Part shown: positions 34,945-46,796 of the stretch, piece by piece | Position numbering within the stretch: the stretch's first letter is position 1 | How the letters are laid out: each line of letters starts with the position of its first letter | Source of the DNA: Blattabacterium cuenoti | GTDB lineage: Bacteria > Bacteroidota > Bacteroidia > Flavobacteriales > Blattabacteriaceae | DNA length: 64,000 nt | Assembly (NCBI RefSeq): GCF_014251735.1 | Contig: NZ_CP059197.1 | Span: forward strand, 548,501 to 612,500 | Reading direction: 5' to 3' | Notes under the pieces: model-generated | What the model was told of the DNA's origin: nothing | Seen by the model: the letters and a program-made list of their open reading frames with translations, nothing else | The model's database searches: none | Made by a program: the position numbers and the translations under genes

Positions 34945-34945
34945 T

Positions 34946-35182
34946 CTACAAAATAATAGAAACCATATTATTTTTTACTTGTAAGATTCCACCTGCTATT
35001 TGTATTTTCAAATTTTTTCCATCATAGAATGGTTTCAATTTTAATATTCCATCTTTTAATATAGAAATAAATGGAGCGTGATTTTCTAATATTTGAAAAT
35101 AACCATTTAATCCAGGAGCTACAATAGATGTAGCTTTATCTCGATATAATATTTTTTCGAAATTTATAATTGTTACTTGCAT
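34946..35182 (-). CDS. atpC: ATP synthase epsilon subunit (short form)
   Basis: Central-stalk subunit of F1. At 78 residues it holds only the N-terminal beta-sandwich domain (ILKDGILKL, IAGGILQVKNN) and lacks the C-terminal helical hairpin that inhibits ATP hydrolysis in E. coli (139 residues). Bacteroidetes epsilon subunits are commonly this short, so it is a lineage trait rather than a truncation. It follows atpD by 11 bases on the same strand. The other F1Fo genes are not in this window, matching the split atpDC arrangement of the phylum. Confidence 0.9.
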   Translation of the reverse strand: MQVTIINFEKILYRDKATSIVAPGLNGYFQILENHAPFISILKDGILKLKPFYDGKNLKIQIAGGILQVKNNMVSIIL

Positions 35183-35193
35183 AGAAAAAAGAT

Positions 35194-36750
<1,557 letters not shown>

Positions 36751-36751
36751 T

Positions 36752-36759
36752 TATCTTTG
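36752..36759 (+). promoter_or_regulatory. Candidate -7 box for ribF
   Basis: TATCTTTG is an exact TAnnTTTG match in the atpD/ribF divergent spacer, predicting a start near 36766 and a leader of about 21 bases. No TTG at the -33 position is seen. Confidence 0.35.
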
Positions 36760-36786
36760 TAAAGGTAAGAGAAAAAGATAAAAATT

Positions 36787-37746
36787 TTGAAAATTTATTC
36801 ATTTATTGATGAATTTTCTTCCTTTTCGCCATGTGTATTTACACTTGGTTTTTTTGATGGAGTTCATATTGGACATCAAAAAGTTATTCAAAATTTGGTT
36901 CTTAGAGCAAAAAAAGAAGGAGAATATTGCTCGGTTTTACTTACTTTTAATCCACATCCCAAAGAGGTGCTCAATCCAGGAAAAAAAATACTTTATTTAA
37001 ATACTCTTTCTGAAAGGATATATCATTTACGAAAAACAGGAATAGAACATTTAATTATTCATCCTTTCACTAGAAATTTTTCAAAACTAAGCACAAAAGA
37101 TTTTTTACAGAAAATCTTATTTTCCAAACTAAAAATTAAGCAAATTATTACGGGATATGATTCTCATCTTGGAAGAGATAGAGACGGATCTTCCCATCAA
37201 CTAAAAAAGTTTTCTCAAATTTATGGATTCAAGCTTTATCAAGTAAGTCCTCGAAAACTAAAAAAAAAGATCATAAGTTCCACTTATATACGAAAATCTC
37301 TTATCAAAGGAAACATAGAATGGGCCAATCAAGCTTTAGGATATTTATATACCATTTCTGGGTATGTAATAAAAGGAAGAGGAATAGGAAAAACTTTAAA
37401 TTTCCCAACTGCTAATATTCAAGTAGATAAAAAAAAACTCATTCCAAAAATCGGGGTGTATGCTGTAAGAATTAATTATTTGAATCAAATTTATCAAGGA
37501 ATGATGAATATTGGGATATGTCCTACTATTCAATTATTTAACAATGAGATAAAAATAGAAGTACATATTTTTGATTTCCATCAAAATATATATGGGAAAA
37601 AAATTGATGTTTTAATCGTTCAAATTTTTCGTGATGAAATGAGATTTCAAACACTTCATGATTTAAAAAGACAAATATCCCAAGATAAAATGAAGATAAA
37701 AGATTTTTTCAAAAAAAAATTCTTTAACCCAAATTGTTTATTGTGA
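36787..37746 (+). CDS. ribF: Bifunctional riboflavin kinase/FAD synthetase
   Basis: Turns riboflavin into FMN and then FAD. The 319 residues show the nucleotidyltransferase motif GFFDGVHIGH at 21-30, SSTYIRKSL before the domain boundary, and the kinase motif GRGIGKTLNFPTANI near 198-212. The start codon is TTG at 36787; no in-frame ATG gives a full-length protein. The stop overlaps by GTGA with the probable GTG start of the next, frameshifted gene at 37743. With ribE it covers the end of the flavin pathway. Confidence 0.94.
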   Translation: MKIYSFIDEFSSFSPCVFTLGFFDGVHIGHQKVIQNLVLRAKKEGEYCSVLLTFNPHPKEVLNPGKKILYLNTLSERIYHLRKTGIEHLIIHPFTRNFSKLSTKDFLQKILFSKLKIKQIITGYDSHLGRDRDGSSHQLKKFSQIYGFKLYQVSPRKLKKKIISSTYIRKSLIKGNIEWANQALGYLYTISGYVIKGRGIGKTLNFPTANIQVDKKKLIPKIGVYAVRINYLNQIYQGMMNIGICPTIQLFNNEIKIEVHIFDFHQNIYGKKIDVLIVQIFRDEMRFQTLHDLKRQISQDKMKIKDFFKKKFFNPNCLL

Positions 37747-40456
37747 TAAAAAAAATAGATATAATTATTCAAAATTTATTGCTTCAAGAAAAAAGCATGA
37801 AAAAAAAATTTCTATTAGTCTCATCGGATAACTTTATTGCAGAATATATTAGAAGAAAATATTATACGAATTTTAACAAAATTTCTGAAATTTATACAAT
37901 GGAAAAACTTATGGAGAAAATTTCTGGTTTATCTCCATGTTCTATAAATCATATTCTTTTTTATTTTTTTCGTTTATTGAGAAAGGAAAATAGTGTTTTG
38001 GCTAAAAATTTAAACGATTTTTTGAATTGGGCACCTAATATCCTAAATGATTTTGAAGATTTAGATATTCATCTGATAAATATTGAGTGTTTTTTTTCTT
38101 ACATCATTTCCACTGAGAAAATAAAAAAATGGCATATAAATCCTTTGGAAAAAGAGGATATAGAAGAAAAAAAAAATTCCTATTTTGGGAGGAAATTTAT
38201 AAATATTACAACCTTTTTCAAGATAAACTATTAAGAAAAGGGATAGGTTATAAGGGACTATTATTTCGAATAGCTATTTCTCGTTTAAAAAAATTTTTAT
38301 CCAAAAAAACGGATATAAAAATAATCCTACTGATTTACAAATTCAATCTGCTTACTGAATATGAAAAACTTTTTGTAAAAAAAATTCTTCAAATAAATCA
38401 AAAATCTATTCAATTCCATAGTTTATGCGACATACAGCTAAAAAATACTTATGATTTTTGTATTAATTCCCAGAATAAACCAATATATAATCAACTAAAT
38501 AATAATTTAAAAATCATTAGCGTTTCTAACGAAATAGAACAAGTTAAAATAGTAGAAGAATTAATTTCTAAACTTATTAAAAATAGACAAAAACCATCTA
38601 AAATAGTTCTTATCTTAGGAGATGCCTATTTAACTTTCCCTTTATTACATTCTATAAAAAAAATTTCAGGAATCTATCCATCTATATCCATAGATTATCC
38701 TATAAAAAATCTTCCTATTCATTATACTTTAGATTCAATTTTTCAACTATTATTAAAAAAAGAAAAATTAAAAAATTTTTCGAAAAAAGATATACTAAGA
38801 GTTTTGTTAGATGGATACATCCAAAAATTATTCCTCAAAAAAGATCTTTCTTTTATAGAGAAATTAGAGATAGAAAATTCAAATTTTATTTCAGAAGAAA
38901 ATATAAACAAATATTTATTCAAGAATAATCTAAATATCATTTTTCAAATCCCAACTCATAATGCTATGAAAGCTTTTTTTGGAATTATGAGTTTTATTAG
39001 AAAATTAAAAAATTTACTTTTCATCAATACAAAAAAACATCTGTTAGAATTAAAATTCCTATCGGATTTAGAAAATTATATGCAAAGAATAAAAATTTTA
39101 ATCAGAAAAACAGAATATTCTTCTTTTGAAATAAAAGACTTATTTAATATTTATCAACAATTTATAAAAACAGAGAAAATTTCCTATATACAGAACAATC
39201 CAAAAGGAGTCCATGTAATAGGATTTTTAGGTTATTATTTTGGAAATGTTGAAACAACAATTATGACTTCCGTTAATGAAGGAATTATCCCCCCAGATAA
39301 AGAAGAAAATTATTATAAAACTTTGATCCCCTATGATATTCGTAAAAAATTTAACTTATCTGTTTCTCAAAACAATGATAATTTTTACTCTCATCATTTT
39401 AGAAATATTTTGCAAAATTCAAAAAATATTTACTTAATATATAAAAATAAACCTGATGAACTAAATTCTGGAGAAAAAAGCCGTTTCATTCATCAAATAG
39501 AAATGATTTCAAACTTCTCCATAAAAGAAAGAAAAAATCATTCACTTATTCTGAGTACTAAAACTAATAAAATCTCTCCTATTGTAATAAAAAAAACAAA
39601 TTCCATGATTCAACGTTTACATGAACTAGCTACTCATGGTTTATCTCCTTCCTCTATACATTTATACAATTACAATCCTCTTCTTTTTTACTACAAAAAA
39701 GTACTTGGGTTAAGAAATATAGAAAAAATATCTATTAAACAGATAATAGGAAAAATTATACACAAAATATTGGAAGTTTTATATCATCCTATCAAGGGAA
39801 ATTTTATTACTATAGATAGCATTGATACAATGAAAAAAAATTATGATTTTATTATAAAAAAGATAATATCAGAAAATAAAAAAAATCCTTTAATAGAAGA
39901 AAATAATCTGTTAATTAATTCAATAGTAAATAATTACATAAAAAATTTTATTTTATGGGAGGAAAAAACATTTCATAAAGGATATAAAATTTTTCTCAAA
40001 GAATTAGAATGCAGTGTATCAACTGCATTGGATATTGGATGCAATAAAAAAGTTAATTTATACGGGATCATAGATCGTATAGATGAATGTGATGGAATTA
40101 CACGTATTCTTGATTATAAAATAGGAATATCCAAAATGAAGAAAATCCATATTTCTTTAAATAAAAGAGAAAAAATATTTCAAGATCCTCATTATGGAAA
40201 TATTATGCAATTACTTATCTACATGTATTTATGGTTTAAATCATTTGATAGTTATAAAAAAAATCCTCCAGTTATAGCTATAGTTTCACCTGAAAAACAT
40301 AAAAAAAATTCTATACTAACCATCCCTATAAATTTTTTTCATCAAATTACATATGAAAATTATGTAAAAGAATTTTTACCATATTTAATGAATAGAATTT
40401 ATGAAATTTTGGATCCAAAAATTCCAATTGAAGAAAAAAAATTTAATGATTTTTAA
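37743..40456 (+). pseudogene. AddB-like PD-(D/E)XK nuclease family protein, split by a frameshift in an A10 run
   Basis: Homolog of the large flavobacterial AddB-like protein that partners an AddA-type helicase in double-strand-break repair. Two frames together make it. The first (GTG at 37743, sharing GTGA with ribF) runs to 38234; the second is open from before 38129 to 40456. They join at the run of ten A at 38167-38176. With eleven A the junction would read DIEEKKKFLFWEEIYKYYNLF-like sequence and the product would have about 904 residues. The C-terminal nuclease motif (YGIIDRIDE then ILDYKIG) is intact. Loss of one A, or transcripts corrected by polymerase slippage, both fit. The 2.3 kb downstream part remains open, arguing for recent or rescued damage. 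The 3' end overlaps leuB by 14 bases. Confidence 0.82.
38167..38176 (+). other. A10 homopolymer at the frameshift point
   Basis: Ten consecutive A in the AddB-like gene. Frame 0 reads into the run and frame -1 reads out of it in register with homologs, so one extra A restores the gene. Runs like this are known hot spots for replication and RNA polymerase slippage in AT-rich endosymbionts. Confidence 0.85.
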
Positions 40457-41504
40457 TGTATTTTTCTATATAATCTCCTACTTCTTCAGTAGAAGAATAA
40501 TTTCTATCATCTAGAATAATATCTGGAGTGCATATTTTTTCTTGTATAGAGCTTTTCACGGCTTCTTCTAAAAGATTTTTTTCTTGATGCATTTCAAAAT
40601 ATTCTAACATCATAGATACGGAAAGGATACTACCTAATGGATTTGCTATATTTTTTCCTTTTGCTTGAGGATAAGATCCATGTATAGGTTCAAACAATGA
40701 TTTTTGATTTCCAATAGAAGCAGATGGAAGTAGTCCTAAAGAACCAGTTAATATACTAGCTTCATCTGATAAAATATCTCCAAACATATTATCCGTTAAA
40801 ATTACATCAAATTTTGTAGGATGAATAAGAATTTGCATAGCTGCATTATCTATATACAAGAATTCTAAATCCACATCAGAATAATCCAAAGACATTTCTT
40901 GAATAACTTCACGCCATAACCTAGATGTCTCTAATACATTAGCTTTATCTACCAAAGATATTTTTCTATTACGAGAACGTGCCGCTTTAAAAGACATTTC
41001 ACCAATACGTTCAATTTCTTTTTTTGAATATACACAATAATCATATGCTTCTTTTCCATTTTTAGAACGACCTTTTTTCCCAAAATAAATTCCACCTGTT
41101 AATTCTCGATATATAACAAAATTAACTCCTTCTAATTTTTTTTCTTTTATAGGGGATTTATTAATTCCTGGATAAGTGACTATAGGACGAATGTTACAAT
41201 ATAAGTCCATTTTTTTTCTAAGTTTTAATAATCCGTCTTCCGGTCTCATTCCTCTTGGATAATAATCGTATTTTGGATCTCCTATAGATCCAAATAAAAC
41301 AGCATCTGATTTCAAACAACTATCTATAGTTTCTTTTGGCATTGGGGATCCAAGCGTTTCTATGGCTTTAGCTCCTGCTAAAACATTTTGATAAGAAAAC
41401 TCATGACCAAATCTATTACAAATTGAATTCAAAGCTTTTATAGATTGTTTGATAACTTCTGGTCCTATCCCATCACCTTCTATTACTACAATATTCTTTT
41501 TCAT
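40443..41504 (-). CDS. leuB: 3-isopropylmalate dehydrogenase
   Basis: Oxidative decarboxylation of 3-isopropylmalate with NAD, third step of leucine synthesis. The 353 residues have the family N-terminus [11 protein letters not shown], the ELTGGIYFG segment, and [26 protein letters not shown] with the metal-binding aspartates. It is the last gene of the leuA-leuC-leuD-leuB unit and overlaps leuD by 4 bases. The end overlaps the convergent AddB-like gene by 14 bases. Confidence 0.96.
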   Translation of the reverse strand: MKKNIVVIEGDGIGPEVIKQSIKALNSICNRFGHEFSYQNVLAGAKAIETLGSPMPKETIDSCLKSDAVLFGSIGDPKYDYYPRGMRPEDGLLKLRKKMDLYCNIRPIVTYPGINKSPIKEKKLEGVNFVIYRELTGGIYFGKKGRSKNGKEAYDYCVYSKKEIERIGEMSFKAARSRNRKISLVDKANVLETSRLWREVIQEMSLDYSDVDLEFLYIDNAAMQILIHPTKFDVILTDNMFGDILSDEASILTGSLGLLPSASIGNQKSLFEPIHGSYPQAKGKNIANPLGSILSVSMMLEYFEMHQEKNLLEEAVKSSIQEKICTPDIILDDRNYSSTEEVGDYIEKYIKNH

Positions 41505-42100
41505 ATTTTAAAAGGATTTGTTTTTTTCTCAAAATTCTCTATGTCTTTTTTGATGGAAACTAGAAAATCTATATCGTCATAACCATTGATAAAACAATTT
41601 TTTTTATATGGATGGATATAAAATTTTTCAAAAGATCCTGTCTCAATTATTGTAATAAATTGTTCTATTAAATCAACTTTAATATTCGTATCGGGTTTTT
41701 TATTAACTATATCAAATAACTTTTGCAAAAATTTTTCGGAGACTTCTACAGCAAGTAATCCATTATTTAATGCATTCTCCTTAAAAATATCAGCAAAAAA
41801 ACTAGATATCACTACTTGAAACCCATAATCAACAATAGCCCAAGCCGCATGTTCCCGACTAGAACCGCAACCAAAATTTCTTCCTGATAAAAGGATTTTT
41901 CCAGAAAAAATGGGGTTATTTAAAATAAAATCTTTTTTCAAAGATCCATCGTTGGAATACCGCCAGTCTCTAAAAAGATGATTTCCACATTGGTCGCGTT
42001 TAGTTTCTTTCAAAAAACGAGCGGGAATAATTTGATCTGTATCTATATCATCTATAGCTAAAGGAATAGCTTTGCTTATTATTACAGTGAATTTTTTCAT
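41501..42100 (-). CDS. leuD: 3-isopropylmalate dehydratase small subunit
   Basis: Swivelling small subunit of isopropylmalate isomerase. The 199 residues include [14 protein letters not shown] near the N-terminus and [17 protein letters not shown], the substrate-binding loop. Length is typical of LeuD. It lies 3 bases after leuC and overlaps leuB by 4, so the operon is almost certainly one transcript. Confidence 0.96.
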   Translation of the reverse strand: MKKFTVIISKAIPLAIDDIDTDQIIPARFLKETKRDQCGNHLFRDWRYSNDGSLKKDFILNNPIFSGKILLSGRNFGCGSSREHAAWAIVDYGFQVVISSFFADIFKENALNNGLLAVEVSEKFLQKLFDIVNKKPDTNIKVDLIEQFITIIETGSFEKFYIHPYKKNCFINGYDDIDFLVSIKKDIENFEKKTNPFKI

Positions 42101-42103
42101 ATA

Positions 42104-43483
42104 TCATACATATTTTTTAATGTCTACAATTTTTCCTTCAATTGCTATGATAGAAGCAGTTAAAGGACTTACTAATAGGGTACGAACACCTGGCCCTTGT
42201 CTCCCTTCAAAATTTCTATTAGATGTAGAAACACAATACTCTCCAGAAGGAATTTTATCCTCATTCATTCCTAAACAAGCAGAACATCCTGGTTGACGAA
42301 ATTCAAATCCAGCATTTTGAAAAATTTTATCTAATCCTTCTTTTTTAGCCTGTTTAATAACTCTTTGCGATCCAGGAACTACCATAACAGTTACATGACT
42401 AGCTTTTTTCTTTCCTTTGACCACAGAAGCCACTAATCGTAGATCTTCTATTCTAGAATTTGTACAACTTCCTATAAAAATATAATTAATGGGTTTCCCA
42501 ATTAGTGATTCTCCGGGCCGAAATCCCATATAATTCAAAGATTTTTTTTGTTGCAATTCAGTTGATTTCGGGATACGATCAGAAATTTTCATCCCCATTC
42601 CAGGATTTGTTCCATAGGTAATCATAGGTTCAATATCTTCAGCATCTAGGATATATTCTTTATCAAAAACGGCATGATTATCTGTTTTTAATGTGCTCCA
42701 ATACTCTAGATGTTTTTTATGATATTTTCTTTTTAGATAAGTATGATTTTTAAGATAATCAAAAGTTATTTCATCTGGAGCAATCAACCCCCCTTTTGCT
42801 CCCATTTCAATACTCATATTACAAATAGTCATTCGACCTTCCATACTCATATTTTTAATAATAGGCCCCGTATATTCTATAAAATGCCCAGTCCCTACAT
42901 CTACACCAAGCTTCGAGATCATGTATAAAATAATATCTTTTGGAGTAACGCCTTTTTTTAAATATTTCCCTTTCAATTGTATTCTTATCTGTTTCGGTTT
43001 AGATACTAATAAACATTGACTAGCCATAACCATGGCTACTTGACTAGTTCCAATTCCAAAAGCAATACTTCCAAAAGCTCCATGAGTAGAAGTATGACTA
43101 TCGCCACAAACAATGGTCATTCCAGGCAATGTTAAACCTAATTCTGGACCCAGAACATGAACAATTCCATGATTTTCATGTCCTAATCCATATAACGTGA
43201 TTCCAAATTTTTTACAATTTTTGATTAATAAATCTATTTGTTTTTTAGAAAGAGGATCTGAAATAGGTAAATGTTGATTAATTGTAGGAACATTATGATC
43301 CGCTGTCGCTATAATTTTTTCTGGTCTAAAAACAGAAATCCCTCTTTTTTCTATTTCTAAAAAAGCTTGAGGACTAGTGACTTCATGAATATAATGTCTA
43401 TCGATATACAGAACATCCACTCCATTTTCAAATCTTTTTACTGTATGTGTTTCCCAAATTTTATCAAACAATGATTTTGACAT
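42104..43483 (-). CDS. leuC: 3-isopropylmalate dehydratase large subunit
   Basis: Iron-sulfur subunit of isopropylmalate isomerase, second step of leucine synthesis. The 459 residues keep the three cluster cysteines in the usual places: one in [11 protein letters not shown] and two in [23 protein letters not shown] and [10 protein letters not shown] are further aconitase-family marks. E. coli LeuC has 466 residues, so nothing is lost. It starts 2 bases after the leuA stop. Confidence 0.96.
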   Translation of the reverse strand: MSKSLFDKIWETHTVKRFENGVDVLYIDRHYIHEVTSPQAFLEIEKRGISVFRPEKIIATADHNVPTINQHLPISDPLSKKQIDLLIKNCKKFGITLYGLGHENHGIVHVLGPELGLTLPGMTIVCGDSHTSTHGAFGSIAFGIGTSQVAMVMASQCLLVSKPKQIRIQLKGKYLKKGVTPKDIILYMISKLGVDVGTGHFIEYTGPIIKNMSMEGRMTICNMSIEMGAKGGLIAPDEITFDYLKNHTYLKRKYHKKHLEYWSTLKTDNHAVFDKEYILDAEDIEPMITYGTNPGMGMKISDRIPKSTELQQKKSLNYMGFRPGESLIGKPINYIFIGSCTNSRIEDLRLVASVVKGKKKASHVTVMVVPGSQRVIKQAKKEGLDKIFQNAGFEFRQPGCSACLGMNEDKIPSGEYCVSTSNRNFEGRQGPGVRTLLVSPLTASIIAIEGKIVDIKKYV

Positions 43484-43485
43484 GA

Positions 43486-44739
43486 CTAAACAACATTTAT
43501 TCTTCCACTATTATGTAATATGCGTTTTTTCTTAATATTTGCTTTTTCTAAAATAATTTTTAACTCTTTATCTGCAATTTCTTTTTTTCTATCTGCATAA
43601 CTTAAAAAAATAGAATAAACTAAATCCAAAGAATTTTTATTTAAAAAATATCCCAATTTTTTATAACGATAAGCTAAAGCTGCCCGACCACTCCTAGCTG
43701 TTAAAATTATTGAAGATTGATCAATTCCAACATCTTCTGGATTGATAATTTCATAAGTCTCTCTCTTTTTTATTACACCATCTTGATGAATTCCTGATGA
43801 ATGAGAAAAAGCATTGACTCCTACAATCGCTTTATTAGCCTGAATTTTCATTCCTGTACATTCCGACACTAAATAACTTGTTTCAGAAATAAGCTTTGTT
43901 CTTATATTTGTAAATAAATTCAAATGAGAATTTTGTCTAATGATCATTACTATTTCTTCTAATGATGTATTTCCAGCTCTTTCCCCAATTCCATTAACGG
44001 TACATTCTACTTGTTGAGCCCCATTCATAATTCCAGCTAAAGAATTAGCTGTCGCTAATCCTAGATCATTGTGACAATGAGTAGATAATATAATTTTATG
44101 AATTCCTTTAACGTTTTCTTTCAAAAAACGAATTTTTCTTCCATATTCTTCCGGTAAACAATAACCTGTAGTATCTGGAATATTAATTACCGTAGCACCA
44201 TATTTTATCACCGTTTCACAAATTTTTGCTAAAAATTCATTATTTGTACGTCCTGCATCTTCTGCATAAAATTCCACATCTTCTACAAATCTTTTTGCAT
44301 ATTGTACCGAAAGTTTTGCTCTTTCTATAATTTTTTCTGGAGTACTATTAAATTTATAACGAATATGACAATCAGAAGTTCCGATTCCAGTATGTATTCT
44401 AGCCCTTTTCGCATTTTTTAAAGCATGTCCAGCTATTTCTATATCTTTTTCTACGGCTCTAGACAATGCACAAATAATGGGTTCTGAAATAGATTTACAA
44501 ATATCTTGTACAGATTTATAATCTCCTGGACTAGAAGTTGGAAATCCAGCTTCAATAACATCCACTCCCAAAGCTTCTAATTGTTTAGCTATTTTTACTT
44601 TTTCTTTAGTATTTAATTTGCATCCTGGAACTTGTTCTCCATCACGCAGTGTTGTGTCAAAAATTTGTATTCTTTTCTTTTCCATACTCATTGGATTATT
44701 TGATAATTCCAAAACTATTTTTTCCAAAAAGAAAATCAT
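43486..44739 (-). CDS. leuA: 2-isopropylmalate synthase, short form without a C-terminal regulatory domain
   Basis: Commits carbon to leucine by condensing 2-oxoisovalerate with acetyl-CoA. The 417 residues (about 400 if the start is the ATG of MSMEKK or MEKKR at 44691/44685) contain DTTLRDGEQ at 28-36, the metal-binding [12 protein letters not shown] and [11 protein letters not shown]. The protein ends soon after the catalytic and linker part, so the roughly 120-residue leucine-binding dimer domain of E. coli-type LeuA is missing. I believe flavobacterial enzymes are often this short. It heads the leu operon and diverges from the 516-residue unknown across 90 bases. No leader peptide with leucine codons or attenuator is seen there. 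Confidence 0.94.
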   Translation of the reverse strand: MIFFLEKIVLELSNNPMSMEKKRIQIFDTTLRDGEQVPGCKLNTKEKVKIAKQLEALGVDVIEAGFPTSSPGDYKSVQDICKSISEPIICALSRAVEKDIEIAGHALKNAKRARIHTGIGTSDCHIRYKFNSTPEKIIERAKLSVQYAKRFVEDVEFYAEDAGRTNNEFLAKICETVIKYGATVINIPDTTGYCLPEEYGRKIRFLKENVKGIHKIILSTHCHNDLGLATANSLAGIMNGAQQVECTVNGIGERAGNTSLEEIVMIIRQNSHLNLFTNIRTKLISETSYLVSECTGMKIQANKAIVGVNAFSHSSGIHQDGVIKKRETYEIINPEDVGIDQSSIILTARSGRAALAYRYKKLGYFLNKNSLDLVYSIFLSYADRKKEIADKELKIILEKANIKKKRILHNSGRINVV

Positions 44740-44829
44740 ATCAAATAATTGACATATTTACAATATCTAATTACTGAAACTATTTTATATTTTATTGTCA
44801 ATCAAATCAAATAAAAAAATACAATTACA

Positions 44830-46380
44830 ATGTCAAATCATAATAAATTAGATCATCTTTTTCTATTAATTCAATCTTTATCAAAATCAGAAAAAATAAA
44901 TTTCAAACTTTATGCAGGTCGGATAAAACGAAATAAAAATGCAAAGTTTATAAAACTATTTGAGATTATGAGCAAAATACATTTTTATAATGAAAAAAAA
45001 ATTTTGGAATACACCCATATAAGCAAAACGCAATTATCCAATATGAAAGCCCATTTATATAAGCAAATTTTAATTAGTCTCCGATTACAACATACTGAAG
45101 AAAACTACGATCTACAAATACGTGAATATTTAGATTTTGCTAAAATATTATACCACAAAGGGTTGTATATACAAAGTTTAAAATTTTTAGGAAAAGCAAA
45201 AATCATTGCTAGATGTTATGAATCCAATACCATTCTTTTAGAATTAGTGGAATTTGAAAAAATGATAGAATCTCAACACATAACTAGAAGTATTTATTCT
45301 AGATCTGGAGAATTATCTGTAGAATCTAAAGAATTAATTGAACGAGTTCAATGTCATGATGCTCTATCCAGTCTTTCCTTGGAATTATACGGATTGTACT
45401 TAAAAGTTGGATACGTAAGAAATGAAAAAGATAAAATATTTATAGAAACCTACTTTCGTACTAATCTTCCAAAATTTGATATCGAAAAACTTAGTTTTTA
45501 TGAAAAATTATTTTTATATCAAGCTCAAGTTTGGTATCATTATATTAGACAAGATTTTATCATGTGTTATAGATCATCTTGTAAATGGGTAGAATTATTT
45601 CAAAATCATGCACAAGCAAAAAAAATAGCTCCTGTAAGCTATCTGAAAGGATATCATTATTTGTTAGATACTTTATTTTATTTAAATCACTATTCTAAAT
45701 TCACTAAAGTTTTAGAACAGTTTGAAAATGAAGTTCAAAATGAGAAAATAATTTTAAATGGAAATACTAGAATATTAATTTTCATGTATAAATATACTAA
45801 TCGTATCAATAAGCATTATATGGAAGGGACTTTTTCAGAAGGAGTAAAAAAAGTCATTCCTCCATTATTAAAAGATTTTAAGAAAATTTCTAATCGTTTG
45901 GATTCTCATTATATCATGGTCCTTTATTATAAAATTGCTTGTTTATATTTTGGAAGTGGAGATAATCAAAATACTATTTTATATTTATTAAAAATTATGG
46001 AAAATCAAGAAAAAAATATACGACAAGATTTACAATGTTTTGCCAGACTTTTACATCTAATCGCTTGTTACGAAAGTGGATTAGATGAAAATATGGATAA
46101 AAAGATTCAATCAGCATATAAATTTTTTATTCAAATGGATGATTGGTACATTGTACAAAAAAAAATTATCCATTTTTTTAAAAATTTAGGCAATGTATAT
46201 CCACATCAAATCAAAGGACAATTCAAAAAATTGAGAGAAAAACTACTGAAATATTCTGATCATCCTTATGAAAAAAGGACTTTCTTGTATCTAGATATTA
46301 TTTCTTGGTTAACTTCTAAAATAGAAAATAAATCTGTGGAGATGATTATAAAAGAAAAATTTATAAAAAACCATTGCTAG
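44830..46380 (+). CDS. Conserved Bacteroidetes protein of unknown function, helical-repeat like
   Basis: A 516-residue soluble protein without signal peptide or membrane segments. I do not recognise a named function. The N-terminus (LIQSLSKSEKINFKLYAG then NAKFIKLFEIMSKI) matches a pattern I have seen in uncharacterised Bacteroidetes proteins. The body is rich in amphipathic helices with aromatic residues at TPR-like spacing (for example FLYQAQVWYHYIRQDF and YLKGYHYLLDTLFYLNHY), suggesting a protein-binding alpha-solenoid. An apparent helix-turn-helix-like start (TQLSNMKAHLYKQILISL) could also imply nucleic-acid contact, but this is weak. It stands alone, diverging from leuA and converging on a small membrane-protein gene. 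Its survival in a reduced genome suggests importance. Confidence 0.7.
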   Translation: MSNHNKLDHLFLLIQSLSKSEKINFKLYAGRIKRNKNAKFIKLFEIMSKIHFYNEKKILEYTHISKTQLSNMKAHLYKQILISLRLQHTEENYDLQIREYLDFAKILYHKGLYIQSLKFLGKAKIIARCYESNTILLELVEFEKMIESQHITRSIYSRSGELSVESKELIERVQCHDALSSLSLELYGLYLKVGYVRNEKDKIFIETYFRTNLPKFDIEKLSFYEKLFLYQAQVWYHYIRQDFIMCYRSSCKWVELFQNHAQAKKIAPVSYLKGYHYLLDTLFYLNHYSKFTKVLEQFENEVQNEKIILNGNTRILIFMYKYTNRINKHYMEGTFSEGVKKVIPPLLKDFKKISNRLDSHYIMVLYYKIACLYFGSGDNQNTILYLLKIMENQEKNIRQDLQCFARLLHLIACYESGLDENMDKKIQSAYKFFIQMDDWYIVQKKIIHFFKNLGNVYPHQIKGQFKKLREKLLKYSDHPYEKRTFLYLDIISWLTSKIENKSVEMIIKEKFIKNHC

Positions 46381-46745
46381 TTCATTTTCTTCATTAAGAA
46401 AAAAGTTCTAAAAAAAAGAATCATAAAATATGAAAAAACGAAATCCAAAAGATTCTTAAATAGATTCAAATATTCCAGGATAAAATAAAAAAATACATAA
46501 ATACTTAAAAACAACTTTATAATTACACCTATATAAATAGATACAGCGATATTGGCTTTTTTAGTTATTGTAAACAACGAAAAATAGAAAAAAAAACTAC
46601 TGACAGGTAATAAAAAAATATATATTTTTAACAAAAAAAAATCTTTTTCAAAAAAGATTAAATTGCTAACTATATGAATGCAAGCAAAAAAAACAGTTAA
46701 ACAATTATAAAGTATAATTTTTTTTATCATTATGCAAAAATTCAT
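46377..46745 (-). CDS. Small integral membrane protein, possibly DUF6168/AtpI-like
   Basis: From the ATG at 46745 the product has about 122 residues with four predicted membrane segments and a basic end. A longer frame to TTG at 46802 would overlap the tyrS start and is less likely. The size, the paired hydrophobic hairpins and the acid-poor composition recall flavobacterial small membrane proteins encoded near ATP synthase genes (DUF6168/AtpI type), but I see no diagnostic motif. It overlaps the end of the 516-residue unknown gene by 4 bases and diverges from tyrS. Because AT-rich DNA easily yields hydrophobic frames, confidence that it is a gene is only moderate; its exact fit between neighbours supports it. 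Confidence 0.6.
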   Translation of the reverse strand: MNFCIMIKKIILYNCLTVFFACIHIVSNLIFFEKDFFLLKIYIFLLPVSSFFFYFSLFTITKKANIAVSIYIGVIIKLFLSIYVFFYFILEYLNLFKNLLDFVFSYFMILFFRTFFLMKKMN

Positions 46746-46796
46746 CAAACTGGACAAAACATAAATAAAATAATATTTTATTGTTATATTTTTCAC

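Noticed and set aside
34946..35182. atpC as a truncated pseudogene
   Set aside because: The short one-domain form is common in Bacteroidetes and the frame and spacing to atpD are clean.
44747..44802. Seven-base inverted repeat (ATTGACA / TGTCAAT) between leuA and the unknown gene, with TTGACA on both strands
   Set aside because: No -10 element or TAnnTTTG box at suitable spacing and a short stem with a 41-base gap; likely chance in AT-rich DNA.
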